Below, in pieces: positions 26,182-34,142 of a DNA stretch of 64,000 nt. Source of the stretch: Cellulomonas sp. SLBN-39 (lineage in GTDB: Bacteria > Actinomycetota > Actinomycetes > Actinomycetales > Cellulomonadaceae); contig NZ_VFOA01000001.1 of assembly GCF_006715865.1 (NCBI RefSeq), forward strand, positions 1,674,001 to 1,738,000, written 5' to 3'. Position numbers and translations under genes: made by a program. The notes under the pieces were generated by a model that saw only the letters and a program-made list of their open reading frames with translations, was not told the origin of the DNA and made no database searches. Within the stretch, counting starts at the first letter, position 1; each line of letters opens with the position of its first letter.

Positions 26182-27182
26182 GAGAACAGCTCCTCGACGG
26201 TGTCGACGATCTCCGACGCGGAGTAGTAGTCGATCCGGAACGAGTTCGGCCCGAGCGGGTGCACCTGCCCGGACACCACCGCCGGGGCGTTGGCCAGCAC
26301 GGGCTCGGCCAGCAGCGCCTCCTTCTCGGCCGTGCTGCCGTTGACGAGGAACACCGTCTCGGCGGTCAGCGCCTGGACCGTGTTCTCCAGCGACACGAAC
26401 GCGAAGTCGGTGCGCGCCTGCTCTGCGGTGTCGAGGGCCTCGTCGGCACCGACGACGTCGAAACCGAGCGAGGCCAGCAGCGTGCCGTGCGACCCCTCCG
26501 GCTTGGCGAAGGCCGTGTCGGTGCCGTCGCCGTAGAACACGACCGCGTTGGTCGTCCCCTCGGGCACGGTGATCGCGTCGGCGACCTCGGCCACGCGCGC
26601 GTCGAACTCGGCGACGGTCGCCTCGGCCTGCTCCTCGAGGCCCGTGGCCTCGCCGAGCTCGAGCGCGACGTCCTGCCAGGTGGCGGCGGAGTAGTCGACG
26701 GCGACGGTGGGTGCGATGGCGGACAGCGCGTCGTACTGGTCGGCGGTCGCGTCGGCGCCCGTCGTCGAGACGAGGATGAGGTCGGGCTCGGCCGCGATCA
26801 CGGCCTCCTCGTCGTACTCGATGTTCTGGTACAGGACCTCGACCCCGCGATCGACGGCGATGTCGGCCCACCAGTCGAAGAAGCCGGTGTTCTGGTTGGT
26901 CTCGGCCGGCGTCGTCGCTGCCGACGCCACGACGGGCGCGTCGATCGACAGCAGGATGCCGGTGAGCGTGACGGACGTGGACACGATCCGCAGCGGCTCC
27001 GCCTCCACGACCGTCTCGCCGAGCTCGTGCGTGATCGTGCGGGGCCAGGTGCCGTCGGACGCGGCCGCGGGGGCGGTCGCGTCCGCTCCCGTCGTGTCAC
27101 CGGTGGCGCCTGCTGTGCACGCGGCGAGCGTCAGGGCCGTGATCGTCGCGAGTGCGCCGATCCGCAGGTGAGAGCGCTGCAT
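26178..27182 (-). CDS. fepB: Ferric siderophore-binding lipoprotein, FepB-like
   Basis: The 334-residue protein has a lipoprotein signal (TITALTLAAC, Cys near residue 22) and a type III periplasmic-binding fold: GETVVEAEPLRIVSTSVTLTGILLSID, then ITVSAIAPT-like strands and a C-terminal lobe. Motifs IAAEPDLILVST and VAVDYSAATWQD are typical for Fe3+-enterobactin binding proteins (FepB). It captures ferric siderophore outside the membrane and delivers it to FepD/FepG. The ATG follows AGGACGCCC, and an iron box lies 46-64 bases upstream, so it is iron-repressed. Confidence 0.88.
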   Translation of the reverse strand: MQRSHLRIGALATITALTLAACTAGATGDTTGADATAPAAASDGTWPRTITHELGETVVEAEPLRIVSTSVTLTGILLSIDAPVVASAATTPAETNQNTGFFDWWADIAVDRGVEVLYQNIEYDEEAVIAAEPDLILVSTTGADATADQYDALSAIAPTVAVDYSAATWQDVALELGEATGLEEQAEATVAEFDARVAEVADAITVPEGTTNAVVFYGDGTDTAFAKPEGSHGTLLASLGFDVVGADEALDTAEQARTDFAFVSLENTVQALTAETVFLVNGSTAEKEALLAEPVLANAPAVVSGQVHPLGPNSFRIDYYSASEIVDTVEELFS

Positions 27183-27227
27183 GGGCGTCCTTCGAGTGGT
27201 CGGGGACCCGGTCGCCCGGGTCGGAAC

Positions 27228-27246
27228 GAAGGTGAGGCTAACCTAT
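27228..27246. promoter_or_regulatory. IdeR/DtxR iron box between fepB and fes
   Basis: GAAGGTGAGGCTAACCTAT matches the consensus TTAGGTTAGGCTAACCTAA at 15 of 19 positions. It lies in the 68-base divergent region between fepB and the esterase gene, so one site can repress both units when iron is plentiful. Confidence 0.85.
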
Positions 27247-27250
27247 CCTG

Positions 27251-28543
27251 GTGCCTCCTCGACCCGGTCGTTCGTCCCGCCTCGACCTCCCGCCCGGCAC
27301 CGGTCGGCGCCCCGACGCCGACACCCGTGCCGCCCGCGCCCTCGCCCCGGGCGTGATCGGCTCCGCCGCCTGGTGGGACGCCGTCCGCGCCCTCGGCGCA
27401 CCCCGCTGGTTCCCCGCCGGCCTGCCTCGCGACGACGGACCGCCCGACGGCGTCCCGACCGTCGTCCTCGTCCACCGCGACGCCGAGCACGCGCACGTCT
27501 ACGCCGACCTCAACGGGCTCACCGACCGCTCCTACCTCGCCGCCGGCACCCTGCACCACGTGCCCGGCACCGATGTGCACGTCGGCGCCTTCGGGGTCCC
27601 GCCCGGGTACGTCGCGTCCTACGCCTTCGTCCCGACCGACGCACCGCTGGTCTCGCCCGCGGCGCGCGACACGGACACCGCCCGCACCTGGTGGCTGTCC
27701 GTCCTCGCCGCCGCCCGGCCCGACCCGCTCCACCCCGGCGAGCACCTCGTCGACTCCCGGGGGGCCGTCCGCAGCGTCGTCGACCTGCCGGGCCGGGGCG
27801 GCACCCGTCTCGTCGACCCGCCCGGCGTCCCCGACCGCCACGAGCGCACGGTCGCGCTCGTCTGGGACCGCCCGGACGGCGTCGCGCAGCCCGTGTGGCT
27901 GCACCTGCCGCCCGGCGACGCCCACGACGTCGGCGCCGTCGTCCTCTTCGACGGCCGGATGTGGGCCGAGCGCGTCCCGCTCGCCCCCCACCTCGACGCG
28001 CTGCACGTCCGCGGCGACGTCCCGCCGACCGTCGCCGTGCTCGTCGACTCCGTCGACCCCGACCGCCGCGCCGCGGACCTCGCCGGCGGCGACGCCTACC
28101 TCGACCTGCTCGCCGACGACCTGCTGCCGCGCGTGGTCGCGCCCGTGCTCGCGGGGCGGGGCCTCCGGCTCGTCGACGACCCCGCCCGCACGGCGGTGGC
28201 CGGCCAGTCGTACGGCGGCCTCGCCGCGTTCCGGCTCGTCGCGCACCGTCCCGACCGGTTCGGCGCCTCGGTCAGCCAGTCCGGCTCCTTCTGGTGGCCG
28301 GACCTCGAGGACCCCGCGGGTCGCGCCACGGCCGCCTGGCTGCGCACCGCGCCGCCGCGCGACGTCCGCACCGTCGTGCAGGTCGGCGCCTACGAGGGCG
28401 ACCTGACGGAGGCGAACCACGAGCTCGTGGCGCTCGTCCGGGCCCGCGGGGAGCACGTCGACGCGCTGGAGGTGCCCGGCGGGCACGACTGGGCGTGGTG
28501 GCACCGGCACCTGCCCGCCGCGCTGGTCCAGGCGCTGGGCTGA
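27251..28543 (+). CDS. fes: Enterochelin esterase-like hydrolase
   Basis: The 430-residue cytoplasmic protein has an N-terminal enterochelin-esterase beta domain (about 60-200) and a C-terminal alpha/beta hydrolase of the esterase D group. The nucleophile is Ser320 in AVAGQSYGGLAAF; His412 in PGGHDWAWW completes the triad. Fes-type enzymes cleave the ester backbone of ferric enterobactin so that iron is released. GTG 27251 lies only 4 bases after the iron box, so a leaderless or very short 5' end is likely; GTG 27353 is an alternative that would remove a poorly conserved N-terminus. It pairs functionally with fepBDGC. Confidence 0.85.
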   Translation: MPPRPGRSSRLDLPPGTGRRPDADTRAARALAPGVIGSAAWWDAVRALGAPRWFPAGLPRDDGPPDGVPTVVLVHRDAEHAHVYADLNGLTDRSYLAAGTLHHVPGTDVHVGAFGVPPGYVASYAFVPTDAPLVSPAARDTDTARTWWLSVLAAARPDPLHPGEHLVDSRGAVRSVVDLPGRGGTRLVDPPGVPDRHERTVALVWDRPDGVAQPVWLHLPPGDAHDVGAVVLFDGRMWAERVPLAPHLDALHVRGDVPPTVAVLVDSVDPDRRAADLAGGDAYLDLLADDLLPRVVAPVLAGRGLRLVDDPARTAVAGQSYGGLAAFRLVAHRPDRFGASVSQSGSFWWPDLEDPAGRATAAWLRTAPPRDVRTVVQVGAYEGDLTEANHELVALVRARGEHVDALEVPGGHDWAWWHRHLPAALVQALG

Positions 28544-28546
28544 CGC

Positions 28547-29677
28547 TCAGGCGGGTGCGGTGCGCTGCCAGACGGCGGAGACGCCCGACGGGCGGAAGCC
28601 CATCGCCACGTTGATCGCCAGCATGTGCGCGTTCTCCTGCGCGTTCCACGTGTGGATGCGCAGCGCGTCGGGGCGCATCGCGGTGAACGCGTCGAGGTTC
28701 ACCGTCTTGACCAGCATGCCCAGCGCGTGGCCGCGGTGCTCGCGCAGCACCAGCGTGTCCTCCTGGAACGCGAACGGCACCGGCGCCGTCGGCACCTGCA
28801 ACCACGAGAACGCGACGAGACGCCCCGACGCGACGTGCTCCGCCACGGTCATGAGCACGTGCTGGTGGCTGGCGCGCAGGCGGTCCAGGTGCTCGCGCAC
28901 CCGGACGGCGTCCCACGGGTCCTCGGCCTGCTCGACGGCACCGTGCGGGGTGTCGGTGCTCATGCGCGTCCACAGCACGGCCAGGTCGTCGAGGCGGCCC
29001 GCGGGCAGGTCGTCGAGCCACGTGTGCGTGCGGTACTCCGCGCCGGCGCGGGCGCGGGCCTCGTCGCGCAGGCGCGCCAGCCGGGCGGTGTCGCCCGGCA
29101 GCTCCAGCACGGACGCGCGCGCGACCTGCTCGAGGGCGTACCCGTGCCGGTGCGCGAGCCGCACGGCGCGGTCGTGCCGCGGCACCCGCCCCGAGCCGGT
29201 GGGTGGCTCGAGCGCGTCGGGGCCCGCGGGCGGCTCGGGCGCGTGCGGGGAGAACGCCTGCAGCACCGTGCGGCCGTGCGCCGCGGCGTGCTCGTGCACC
29301 CGCGCGAGGAGCGCCGCGCCGATGCCGCGACCCTCGTGCCGCGGGTCCACGACCACGCCGTGGACCGCCGTGGTCTCGTTGGCGGTCAGCGGCAGGTGCA
29401 CGCTGGCGTACCCCACGACGTCGTCGGCGGACCGGCCGTCACCCTCGACCGCGACCCAGACGGCGGTCTCGCCGTACGGCGACGGGCGCAGCATCGGCAG
29501 CCGCACGGCGAGCGGCGCCCACGTGTCGGTCCACCCCCACACGGCGGCGGTCGCGCGCCGCGACACCTCCGTCAGGCCGGCGTAGGCCCACACGTCGGGG
29601 TGGTCGAGGGCGTCGGGGACCGGGGGAGCGGGGCGGACGGTCCACGGCCGGGCGGTGCTTGCGTCGATCGGTGTCAC
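28547..29677 (-). CDS. Tandem GNAT acetyltransferase
   Basis: The 376-residue protein contains two GNAT domains. The first (about 1-190) has VVGYASVHLPLTANETTAVHGVVVDPRHEGRGIGAALLARV; the second (about 200-376) has VAFSWLQVPTAPVPFAFQEDTLVLREHRGHALGMLVKTVNL and IHTWNAQENAHMLAINVAMGFRPSG (each quoted in part). Acetyl-CoA binds in motif A of each (R-x-x-G-x-A/G). Such two-domain GNATs acetylate diverse amines; substrate unknown. The stop is 3 bases from the stop of the convergent esterase gene. Three clustered GTGs (29677, 29683, 29686) make the exact start uncertain. Confidence 0.85.
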   Translation of the reverse strand: MTPIDASTARPWTVRPAPPVPDALDHPDVWAYAGLTEVSRRATAAVWGWTDTWAPLAVRLPMLRPSPYGETAVWVAVEGDGRSADDVVGYASVHLPLTANETTAVHGVVVDPRHEGRGIGAALLARVHEHAAAHGRTVLQAFSPHAPEPPAGPDALEPPTGSGRVPRHDRAVRLAHRHGYALEQVARASVLELPGDTARLARLRDEARARAGAEYRTHTWLDDLPAGRLDDLAVLWTRMSTDTPHGAVEQAEDPWDAVRVREHLDRLRASHQHVLMTVAEHVASGRLVAFSWLQVPTAPVPFAFQEDTLVLREHRGHALGMLVKTVNLDAFTAMRPDALRIHTWNAQENAHMLAINVAMGFRPSGVSAVWQRTAPA

Positions 29678-29727
29678 CTGCACCACTCTGGCCCCCTGCC
29701 CGCCCGACGTCGCGGGGATTTGCGACG

Positions 29728-30837
29728 TCAACGGTCCTTGAGGCTCGCCAGCGTCGGGGGCTGCCACAGACCGGCCGCCACGACGACGAGCGAGGCGACG
29801 GCGAACGCCAGGGCGCCGCCGCGGACCGCCAGGTCCACGGCGAGCGGCGCGGGCACCCCGAGTGCCGTCACCGCCGTCGTCGCCGCCAGGCTCGTGCCCC
29901 ACACCGTCCCGAGGAGGGCGATCCCGAGCCCCTCGACCCAGCGCACGAGCACACCGCCGGCCCACGGCACCCCGAGCGAGGCGTAGAGCGCCGCTCGGCC
30001 GCGGCGGGTCCACGCCACGACCGCCCACACCAGCCCGACGACCGCTCCGACGGCTCCGCCGACCCAGCGGGTCACGCGATGGTCGTACGCGGAGGCCGGG
30101 TCCTGCGCGAGCGCGCCCGCCGGCAGCCGGTCGGAGACCGAGACCGGGCCGGCCGCCGTCTCGCCCAGCACCGCGGGCAGCGCGGCCCTCAGGTCGTCGC
30201 GGTACTGCGGGTCGATCCGGACGAAGCAGGCCTGTGCGTCGCCGATCGGTGCCGCCAGGACGAGGACGCCGGTCGAGGCTCCCTCGGACAGGCGGGCGAG
30301 ATCGGCCACGGCCTCGACCGTGAGCACGCCGGTGGGGAGCCCGGCGGTCGACTCGCGCGGCACGAGCTGCAGGTGCGAACCCGCGGCCCACTCCCACCGG
30401 TCGGCCAGCCCGGCAGCCACGACGACGCCGTCCGGCCTCGGTGCGGGCAGGTCGAGCACGTCGAGCACGCCGTCGGTCGCCGTCACCACGGTCTGCTCCG
30501 CCGCAGGGCGTCCGACGATGCCCGCAGCGCCGGGCGCGACGGTCACGGCGGCGCTCGCCCGGACCCCGGTGGTGCCGGCGACGGCGACGCACCGCGCGGC
30601 GTCGATGCTCCCGTCGTCGCCCGCCTGGGCGACCAGCAGGTCGCCACCTGCCGCGAGGTAGCCGGACTCCGCCTCGACGACCGCGTGCGCGGCCCGGACG
30701 TCCACCAGCAGGCCGGCTGCCACGAGAACTGCGGCCAGGCCCACGAGGACGGCGCCGAGCACGCCGCTCTCGCGCAGGTTCGTCGCACCCTCGGCGAAGG
30801 ACGCGCGGGCCCGCCAGGCGCCCGTCCTGCGGCTCAT
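29728..30837 (-). CDS. FtsX-like ABC transporter permease of the peptide-export cassette
   Basis: The 369-residue protein has the MacB/FtsX layout: one membrane segment near the N-terminus (GVLGAVLVGLAAVLVAAGLLV), a large extracytoplasmic domain (about 50-235, with two cysteines, ARCVAV and QACFVR), then three segments at the C-terminus (about 240-360). ATG 30837 overlaps the ATPase stop. With the ATPase and the adaptor it forms a three-part exporter. MacB-type permeases do not move solutes across the lipid bilayer but extrude them mechanically from the outer face, which suits a substrate already secreted by Sec, such as the peptide at 32711. Confidence 0.87.
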   Translation of the reverse strand: MSRRTGAWRARASFAEGATNLRESGVLGAVLVGLAAVLVAAGLLVDVRAAHAVVEAESGYLAAGGDLLVAQAGDDGSIDAARCVAVAGTTGVRASAAVTVAPGAAGIVGRPAAEQTVVTATDGVLDVLDLPAPRPDGVVVAAGLADRWEWAAGSHLQLVPRESTAGLPTGVLTVEAVADLARLSEGASTGVLVLAAPIGDAQACFVRIDPQYRDDLRAALPAVLGETAAGPVSVSDRLPAGALAQDPASAYDHRVTRWVGGAVGAVVGLVWAVVAWTRRGRAALYASLGVPWAGGVLVRWVEGLGIALLGTVWGTSLAATTAVTALGVPAPLAVDLAVRGGALAFAVASLVVVAAGLWQPPTLASLKDR

Positions 30838-31475
30838 GCGGGCACCACGACACCGTTCTCGATCCGCACCGTCCGGTCGCAGCGCTCGGCGACCTCCGGG
30901 TCGTGGGTGACGATGACCATGCCTGCGCCTCCCGTCCCGGTCAGCAGCGCGTCGAGCACCGTGTCGGACGTCGCACGGTCGAGCTGCCCGGTGGGTTCGT
31001 CGGCGAGCACGAACGGACGTGCGGTTGCCAGGGCCCGTGCGATGACCACGCGCTGGAGCTCGCCGCCGGAGAGCAGCCGGACCTTCTCGCCGGCGCGGTC
31101 GCCGAGGCCGACGGCGTTCAGCCGTGCGGCGGCCTCGGCGCGTGCGGCAGCGCCGTCCAGGCCGCGCGTGAGCGCGCCCACCGCCACGTTGTCCAGGGCG
31201 CTCCGCTCCGGCAGCACGTTGACGGTCTGGAGCACCCACGACGTCACGTCACGGACCGGGCGCGGGGCGCCGTCGCCCTCGTCCTCGACGCGGACGGTCC
31301 CGGACGTCGGGCGCACGAGACCGCCGAGGACCGACAGCAGCGTGGACTTCCCCGAGCCCGACGGGCCGAGGATGGCCACCGTCCTGCCGTGGTCCACGTG
31401 CAGGCTCGCGCCGGTGAGCACGTCCTGGCGCGCACGCGGGTAACGCACCGTGACCTCGGAGGCTACGAGCCGCAC
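30834..31475 (-). CDS. LolD/MacB-type ABC ATPase of the peptide-export cassette
   Basis: The 213-residue ATPase has Walker A GPSGSGKSTLLSVLGGL, Q-loop VLQTVNVLP, signature LLSGGELQRVVIARAL, Walker B PFVLADEPTGQLD (a D-E pair) and H-loop IVTHDPEVAER. The short length and sequence are typical of LolD/MacB. GTG 31475 overlaps the stop of the adaptor gene by 13 bases and the permease start by four, so the three proteins are made together. Confidence 0.93.
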   Translation of the reverse strand: MRLVASEVTVRYPRARQDVLTGASLHVDHGRTVAILGPSGSGKSTLLSVLGGLVRPTSGTVRVEDEGDGAPRPVRDVTSWVLQTVNVLPERSALDNVAVGALTRGLDGAAARAEAAARLNAVGLGDRAGEKVRLLSGGELQRVVIARALATARPFVLADEPTGQLDRATSDTVLDALLTGTGGAGMVIVTHDPEVAERCDRTVRIENGVVVPA

Positions 31476-32518
31476 GGGTGTGCCAGGTCGACGCGTCCCG
31501 GGTTGGTGAGCACCTCGTCGAGCTCGAGGTCGGACGGCAGCTGCGCGGACCCGACGCCTCCGCCGACAGGCGTCACCGCGACGGGTCGCGCGTCGGGCGA
31601 CCCGTACAGGCAGACCGTGCCGTCCGCGCCCTGCACGAGCGCGGACGCCGGGACCACGGCGACCGGGCGGGCCTCGACAGCGCTCACCCGGGCGACACCC
31701 TCGGTGCCGGGTGCCAGCGCTTCGCTCACCGCGGCGACGTCCGCTGCGGACTCGACGGCGCCGGACCCCGGCACGTAGGGCACCTCGACGTCGGCGACGG
31801 CCAGGGTTGCGCCGCCGGTGAAGTCACCGAGCCCCGCGACGCCGCCCTGCGGCTCCGTGACGGTGACCGCGTCCGGCCGGGCCGGTCCGCGGGCGACCGC
31901 CGTGCCCGGCGCGGTCGACGCGCCTGCGGTCGTCAGGACCTCGTGCACCGTGAGCGGGTCCGGCCCGACCCACACGACCGTCGCGGGATCGAACGCCGGC
32001 ACCCGGCGGCCCAGCCCGGCATCGGTGTTGAACTTCTCCACGGCCCGGCGCAGGCCGGCGCCGAACGTGCCGTCGGGCGCACCGTCGTAGTACCCGAGGG
32101 TCGCCAGGTGCTCCTGCAGGCGGACGACGTCCGGTCCTGTGTCGCCGGCGGACAACGCGCGCCACAACGGGGCGTCCGCCACCATGGCGCGGATCGGCCG
32201 GTCGTCGACCCGGAGGACCTCGGCGCCTGCGTCGAGCACCGCTCCGACCGTCGGCGGCGTCGTGACGGTGCCCTGGCCGGTCACGGTGAGCTCGAAGCCC
32301 GGGGCCTCGCCGAGCGCGACGGACACCGATGCCTCCGCGCGGACGTCCTCCCGCGCCACGGGCACGACCACGGCGGCGACAGGGGCGGCGGCGGCGGTCC
32401 TGTTCTCGGCGGCCGCGACCAGCCACCAGCCGGTGAGGACAACCACGGGTAGCACCAGGAGCACGGTCAGGACGAGCCACGGTGCGGCCGACCCGTCATC
32501 GCCCCGGCGTCGACGCAT
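31463..32518 (-). CDS. Membrane-fusion-like adaptor with peptidoglycan-binding domain
   Basis: The 351-residue protein has one N-terminal membrane segment (WLVLTVLLVLPVVVLTGWWLV, about 13-35), then extracytoplasmic beta/barrel-like sequence, a PG_binding_1 domain at roughly 115-160 (LSAGDTGPDVVRLQEHLATLGYYDG, then GTFGAGLRRAVEKF), and C-terminal strands with VVPASALVQGADGTVCLYG, the HlyD-like part. This type of peptidoglycan-binding adaptor accompanies MacB-like exporters in Gram-positive actinobacteria. The start ATG at 32518 has AGGGGGA before it; ATG 32584 would add 22 residues and lacks a ribosome-binding site. It is divergent from the peptide gene across 192 bases. Confidence 0.82.
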   Translation of the reverse strand: MRRRRGDDGSAAPWLVLTVLLVLPVVVLTGWWLVAAAENRTAAAAPVAAVVVPVAREDVRAEASVSVALGEAPGFELTVTGQGTVTTPPTVGAVLDAGAEVLRVDDRPIRAMVADAPLWRALSAGDTGPDVVRLQEHLATLGYYDGAPDGTFGAGLRRAVEKFNTDAGLGRRVPAFDPATVVWVGPDPLTVHEVLTTAGASTAPGTAVARGPARPDAVTVTEPQGGVAGLGDFTGGATLAVADVEVPYVPGSGAVESAADVAAVSEALAPGTEGVARVSAVEARPVAVVPASALVQGADGTVCLYGSPDARPVAVTPVGGGVGSAQLPSDLELDEVLTNPGRVDLAHPCGS

Positions 32519-32710
32519 CCGTCCCCCTGTCGTCGCGATCCGCAGGCCGTCATCGGCGTGCAGCGGGCTGACACTAGCGCCCATGACACGCGTGGTGCCA
32601 GGGCCGACGGGCTCATTGACCCACCAGCGTGGGAGCGCTACCGTTCCCGCGTCTCGGGGGGCGGGACGCCCGCAACGATGCGGCAGCCTCGCGAGGGCAG
32701 GGGGAGATCG

Positions 32711-33007
32711 ATGAAGAAGACTCTCGCAGGTGGCTGTGCCTTGCTCGTTGCCGCGGGCATGGCAGTGACGACCGCGGCCCCGGCCTCGGCCGCGTCGTGC
32801 ATCGTGTCCGCCTACCGCTCGTACTCGTCCGACTATGCACGGACGACGGACGCCTCGGGTGGGTGCTCCGTCGTGCGGGTCGGCCACTACTTCTCGCCCG
32901 CGGGCATCAGCTCGACGATCTACACGGGGACGTTCTCGTCGTCCGGCGATGCCGTCCAGACGGGGAGTGCGGCCGAGCTGACCTCCTCGAACCACTCCGG
33001 CTCGTGA
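32711..33007 (+). CDS. Small secreted two-cysteine peptide, bacteriocin-like
   Basis: The 98-residue precursor has a Sec signal peptide (MKKTLAGGCALLVAAGMAV, then TTAAPASAA with a signal peptidase I site after ASAA, about residue 28). The mature 70-residue product is rich in Ser, Thr, Gly and Tyr and has exactly two cysteines (SCIVS and GGCSVV) that could make a disulphide; it ends SSNHSGS. Good GGGGAG precedes the ATG. It resembles in kind, but not clearly in sequence, lactococcin 972-type small bacteriocins, which are Sec-exported and linked to ABC genes. The stop overlaps the GTG of the next lipoprotein. Divergent to a dedicated exporter, it is likely the exported effector or signal. Confidence 0.75.
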   Translation: MKKTLAGGCALLVAAGMAVTTAAPASAASCIVSAYRSYSSDYARTTDASGGCSVVRVGHYFSPAGISSTIYTGTFSSSGDAVQTGSAAELTSSNHSGS

Positions 33008-33612
33008 GGAAGCGCGTCGCCACGGGGGTGGTGCTGGTGCTGTCCCTCGTGGCGGCGTGCGGGTCGCCCGCGCAGCCCGAGACCGAGACGGTCGACGACG
33101 CGTTCGCGGGGATCGTGGCCGAGGCGGAGGCCGCGGGCGCGGACGAGGAGCAGCTCGACGCGCTGGCGGACGGGGTCGTGACCTACGACGAGTACGAGAC
33201 GTCGATGCAGCGGGCGTTCGCCTGCATGCGTGACCAGGGCTTCACCGTGACCGTGAACGGCACGAAGGAGAGCCGCGGCGTCACGCTGCTCGACTTCCAG
33301 GTCGCCGGCACGACGGCGGCGACGGACCTCGCCACGGACGCCGGGCGTGCGCTCATGGAGGACTGCACCGAGCGCCACAGCGCGGCCGTCGACACCTCGT
33401 GGCAGGCGCTCAGCCCCGACGCCGTCGCGTTCAACGACCGCCTCGAGGCCGCGCTCGCGCCACCGCTCCTCGAGTGCCTGCGGGGCTACGACGTCGACGT
33501 GCCCGACGACGCGACGATGCACGAGCTCGTCCTGCACTCCCAGGACCTCCTCGTCCGGGACGAGTCGAAGGACTGCCTCACAGACGTCGGGTACTTCACG
33601 TGGAACGGCTGA
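33004..33612 (+). CDS. Cysteine-rich lipoprotein coupled to the small peptide
   Basis: The 202-residue lipoprotein has the signal VATGVVLVLSLVAAC (lipobox VAA-C near residue 19) and an extracytoplasmic helical domain containing four further cysteines: AFACMRDQG, EDCTERH, LECLRGYD and KDCLTDVG. The CMRxxGF and CLRGYDVDV pattern recurs in actinobacterial lipoproteins found with peptidoglycan-binding ABC exporters. GTG 33004 overlaps the peptide TGA. As a membrane-tethered product made with the peptide, it may give immunity, act as a receptor, or hold the peptide; none is shown. Confidence 0.72.
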   Translation: MRKRVATGVVLVLSLVAACGSPAQPETETVDDAFAGIVAEAEAAGADEEQLDALADGVVTYDEYETSMQRAFACMRDQGFTVTVNGTKESRGVTLLDFQVAGTTAATDLATDAGRALMEDCTERHSAAVDTSWQALSPDAVAFNDRLEAALAPPLLECLRGYDVDVPDDATMHELVLHSQDLLVRDESKDCLTDVGYFTWNG

Positions 33613-34076
33613 GGCGCGGTGCGGCTGCCGGGGTCGCGCTGCTGCTGCTCACGGCGTGCACGACGTCCGTCTCCGTCCCGACGCTCGCCGACGTCGGGGC
33701 CGGCGACCTCGCGGGGCAGAACGGGGCGGCGCTCGACAGCCGGTGCGCGACGCTGCCGCTGCCGGAGACGACGGTCCTCACCGACTGCGCCGAGGCCGGA
33801 CCCGGGTCGGGCTCCTTCGAGATCGACGTCCAGCCCGGTGCGTACACGCTCGTGCTGCTGTGCGACGGTCCGACCGCATACGTGCTCGGGCTGGGCGATC
33901 TGCCTGTCGAGCCGCCGGCCGCCGACGTCGAGGTGCCCTGCGCGCAGGGTCCGGACCCCGCCGTCGCCCACGCGTTCACCGTGGACGAGGCCGGGCAGGT
34001 CACGGTGCGCGGCTCGGCCGAGGGCTCCGGGTACTACGCCGCGATCCTCGTCGGTCCGGACCACGCCCCCGCCTGA
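33600..34076 (+). CDS. Second lipoprotein of the peptide operon
   Basis: The 158-residue lipoprotein (signal AGVALLLLTAC, Cys near residue 21) has an extracytoplasmic beta-rich domain with four more cysteines (SRCATL, TDCAEA, LLCDGP, VPCAQG) and a C-terminal PPC-like strand pattern (HAFTVDEAGQVTVRGSAEGSG). GTG 33600 overlaps the previous frame by 13 bases and translation is likely coupled. It completes a three-gene unit of peptide and two lipoproteins. Not recognised; possibly a partner of the first lipoprotein at the wall. Confidence 0.68.
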   Translation: MERLRRGAAAGVALLLLTACTTSVSVPTLADVGAGDLAGQNGAALDSRCATLPLPETTVLTDCAEAGPGSGSFEIDVQPGAYTLVLLCDGPTAYVLGLGDLPVEPPAADVEVPCAQGPDPAVAHAFTVDEAGQVTVRGSAEGSGYYAAILVGPDHAPA

Positions 34077-34142
34077 CCGACTGCGGCTCCCGCGGCCCGG
34101 GTCCCGCCGAGACCGCGGACGCGGCACGGCGGGCCCGTCGGG

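Noticed and set aside
27171..27184. GTGAGAGCGCTGCA resembling a CebR box
   Set aside because: Too many mismatches (right arm is lost) and it is the fepB coding start; AGCGCT is a common codon pair here.
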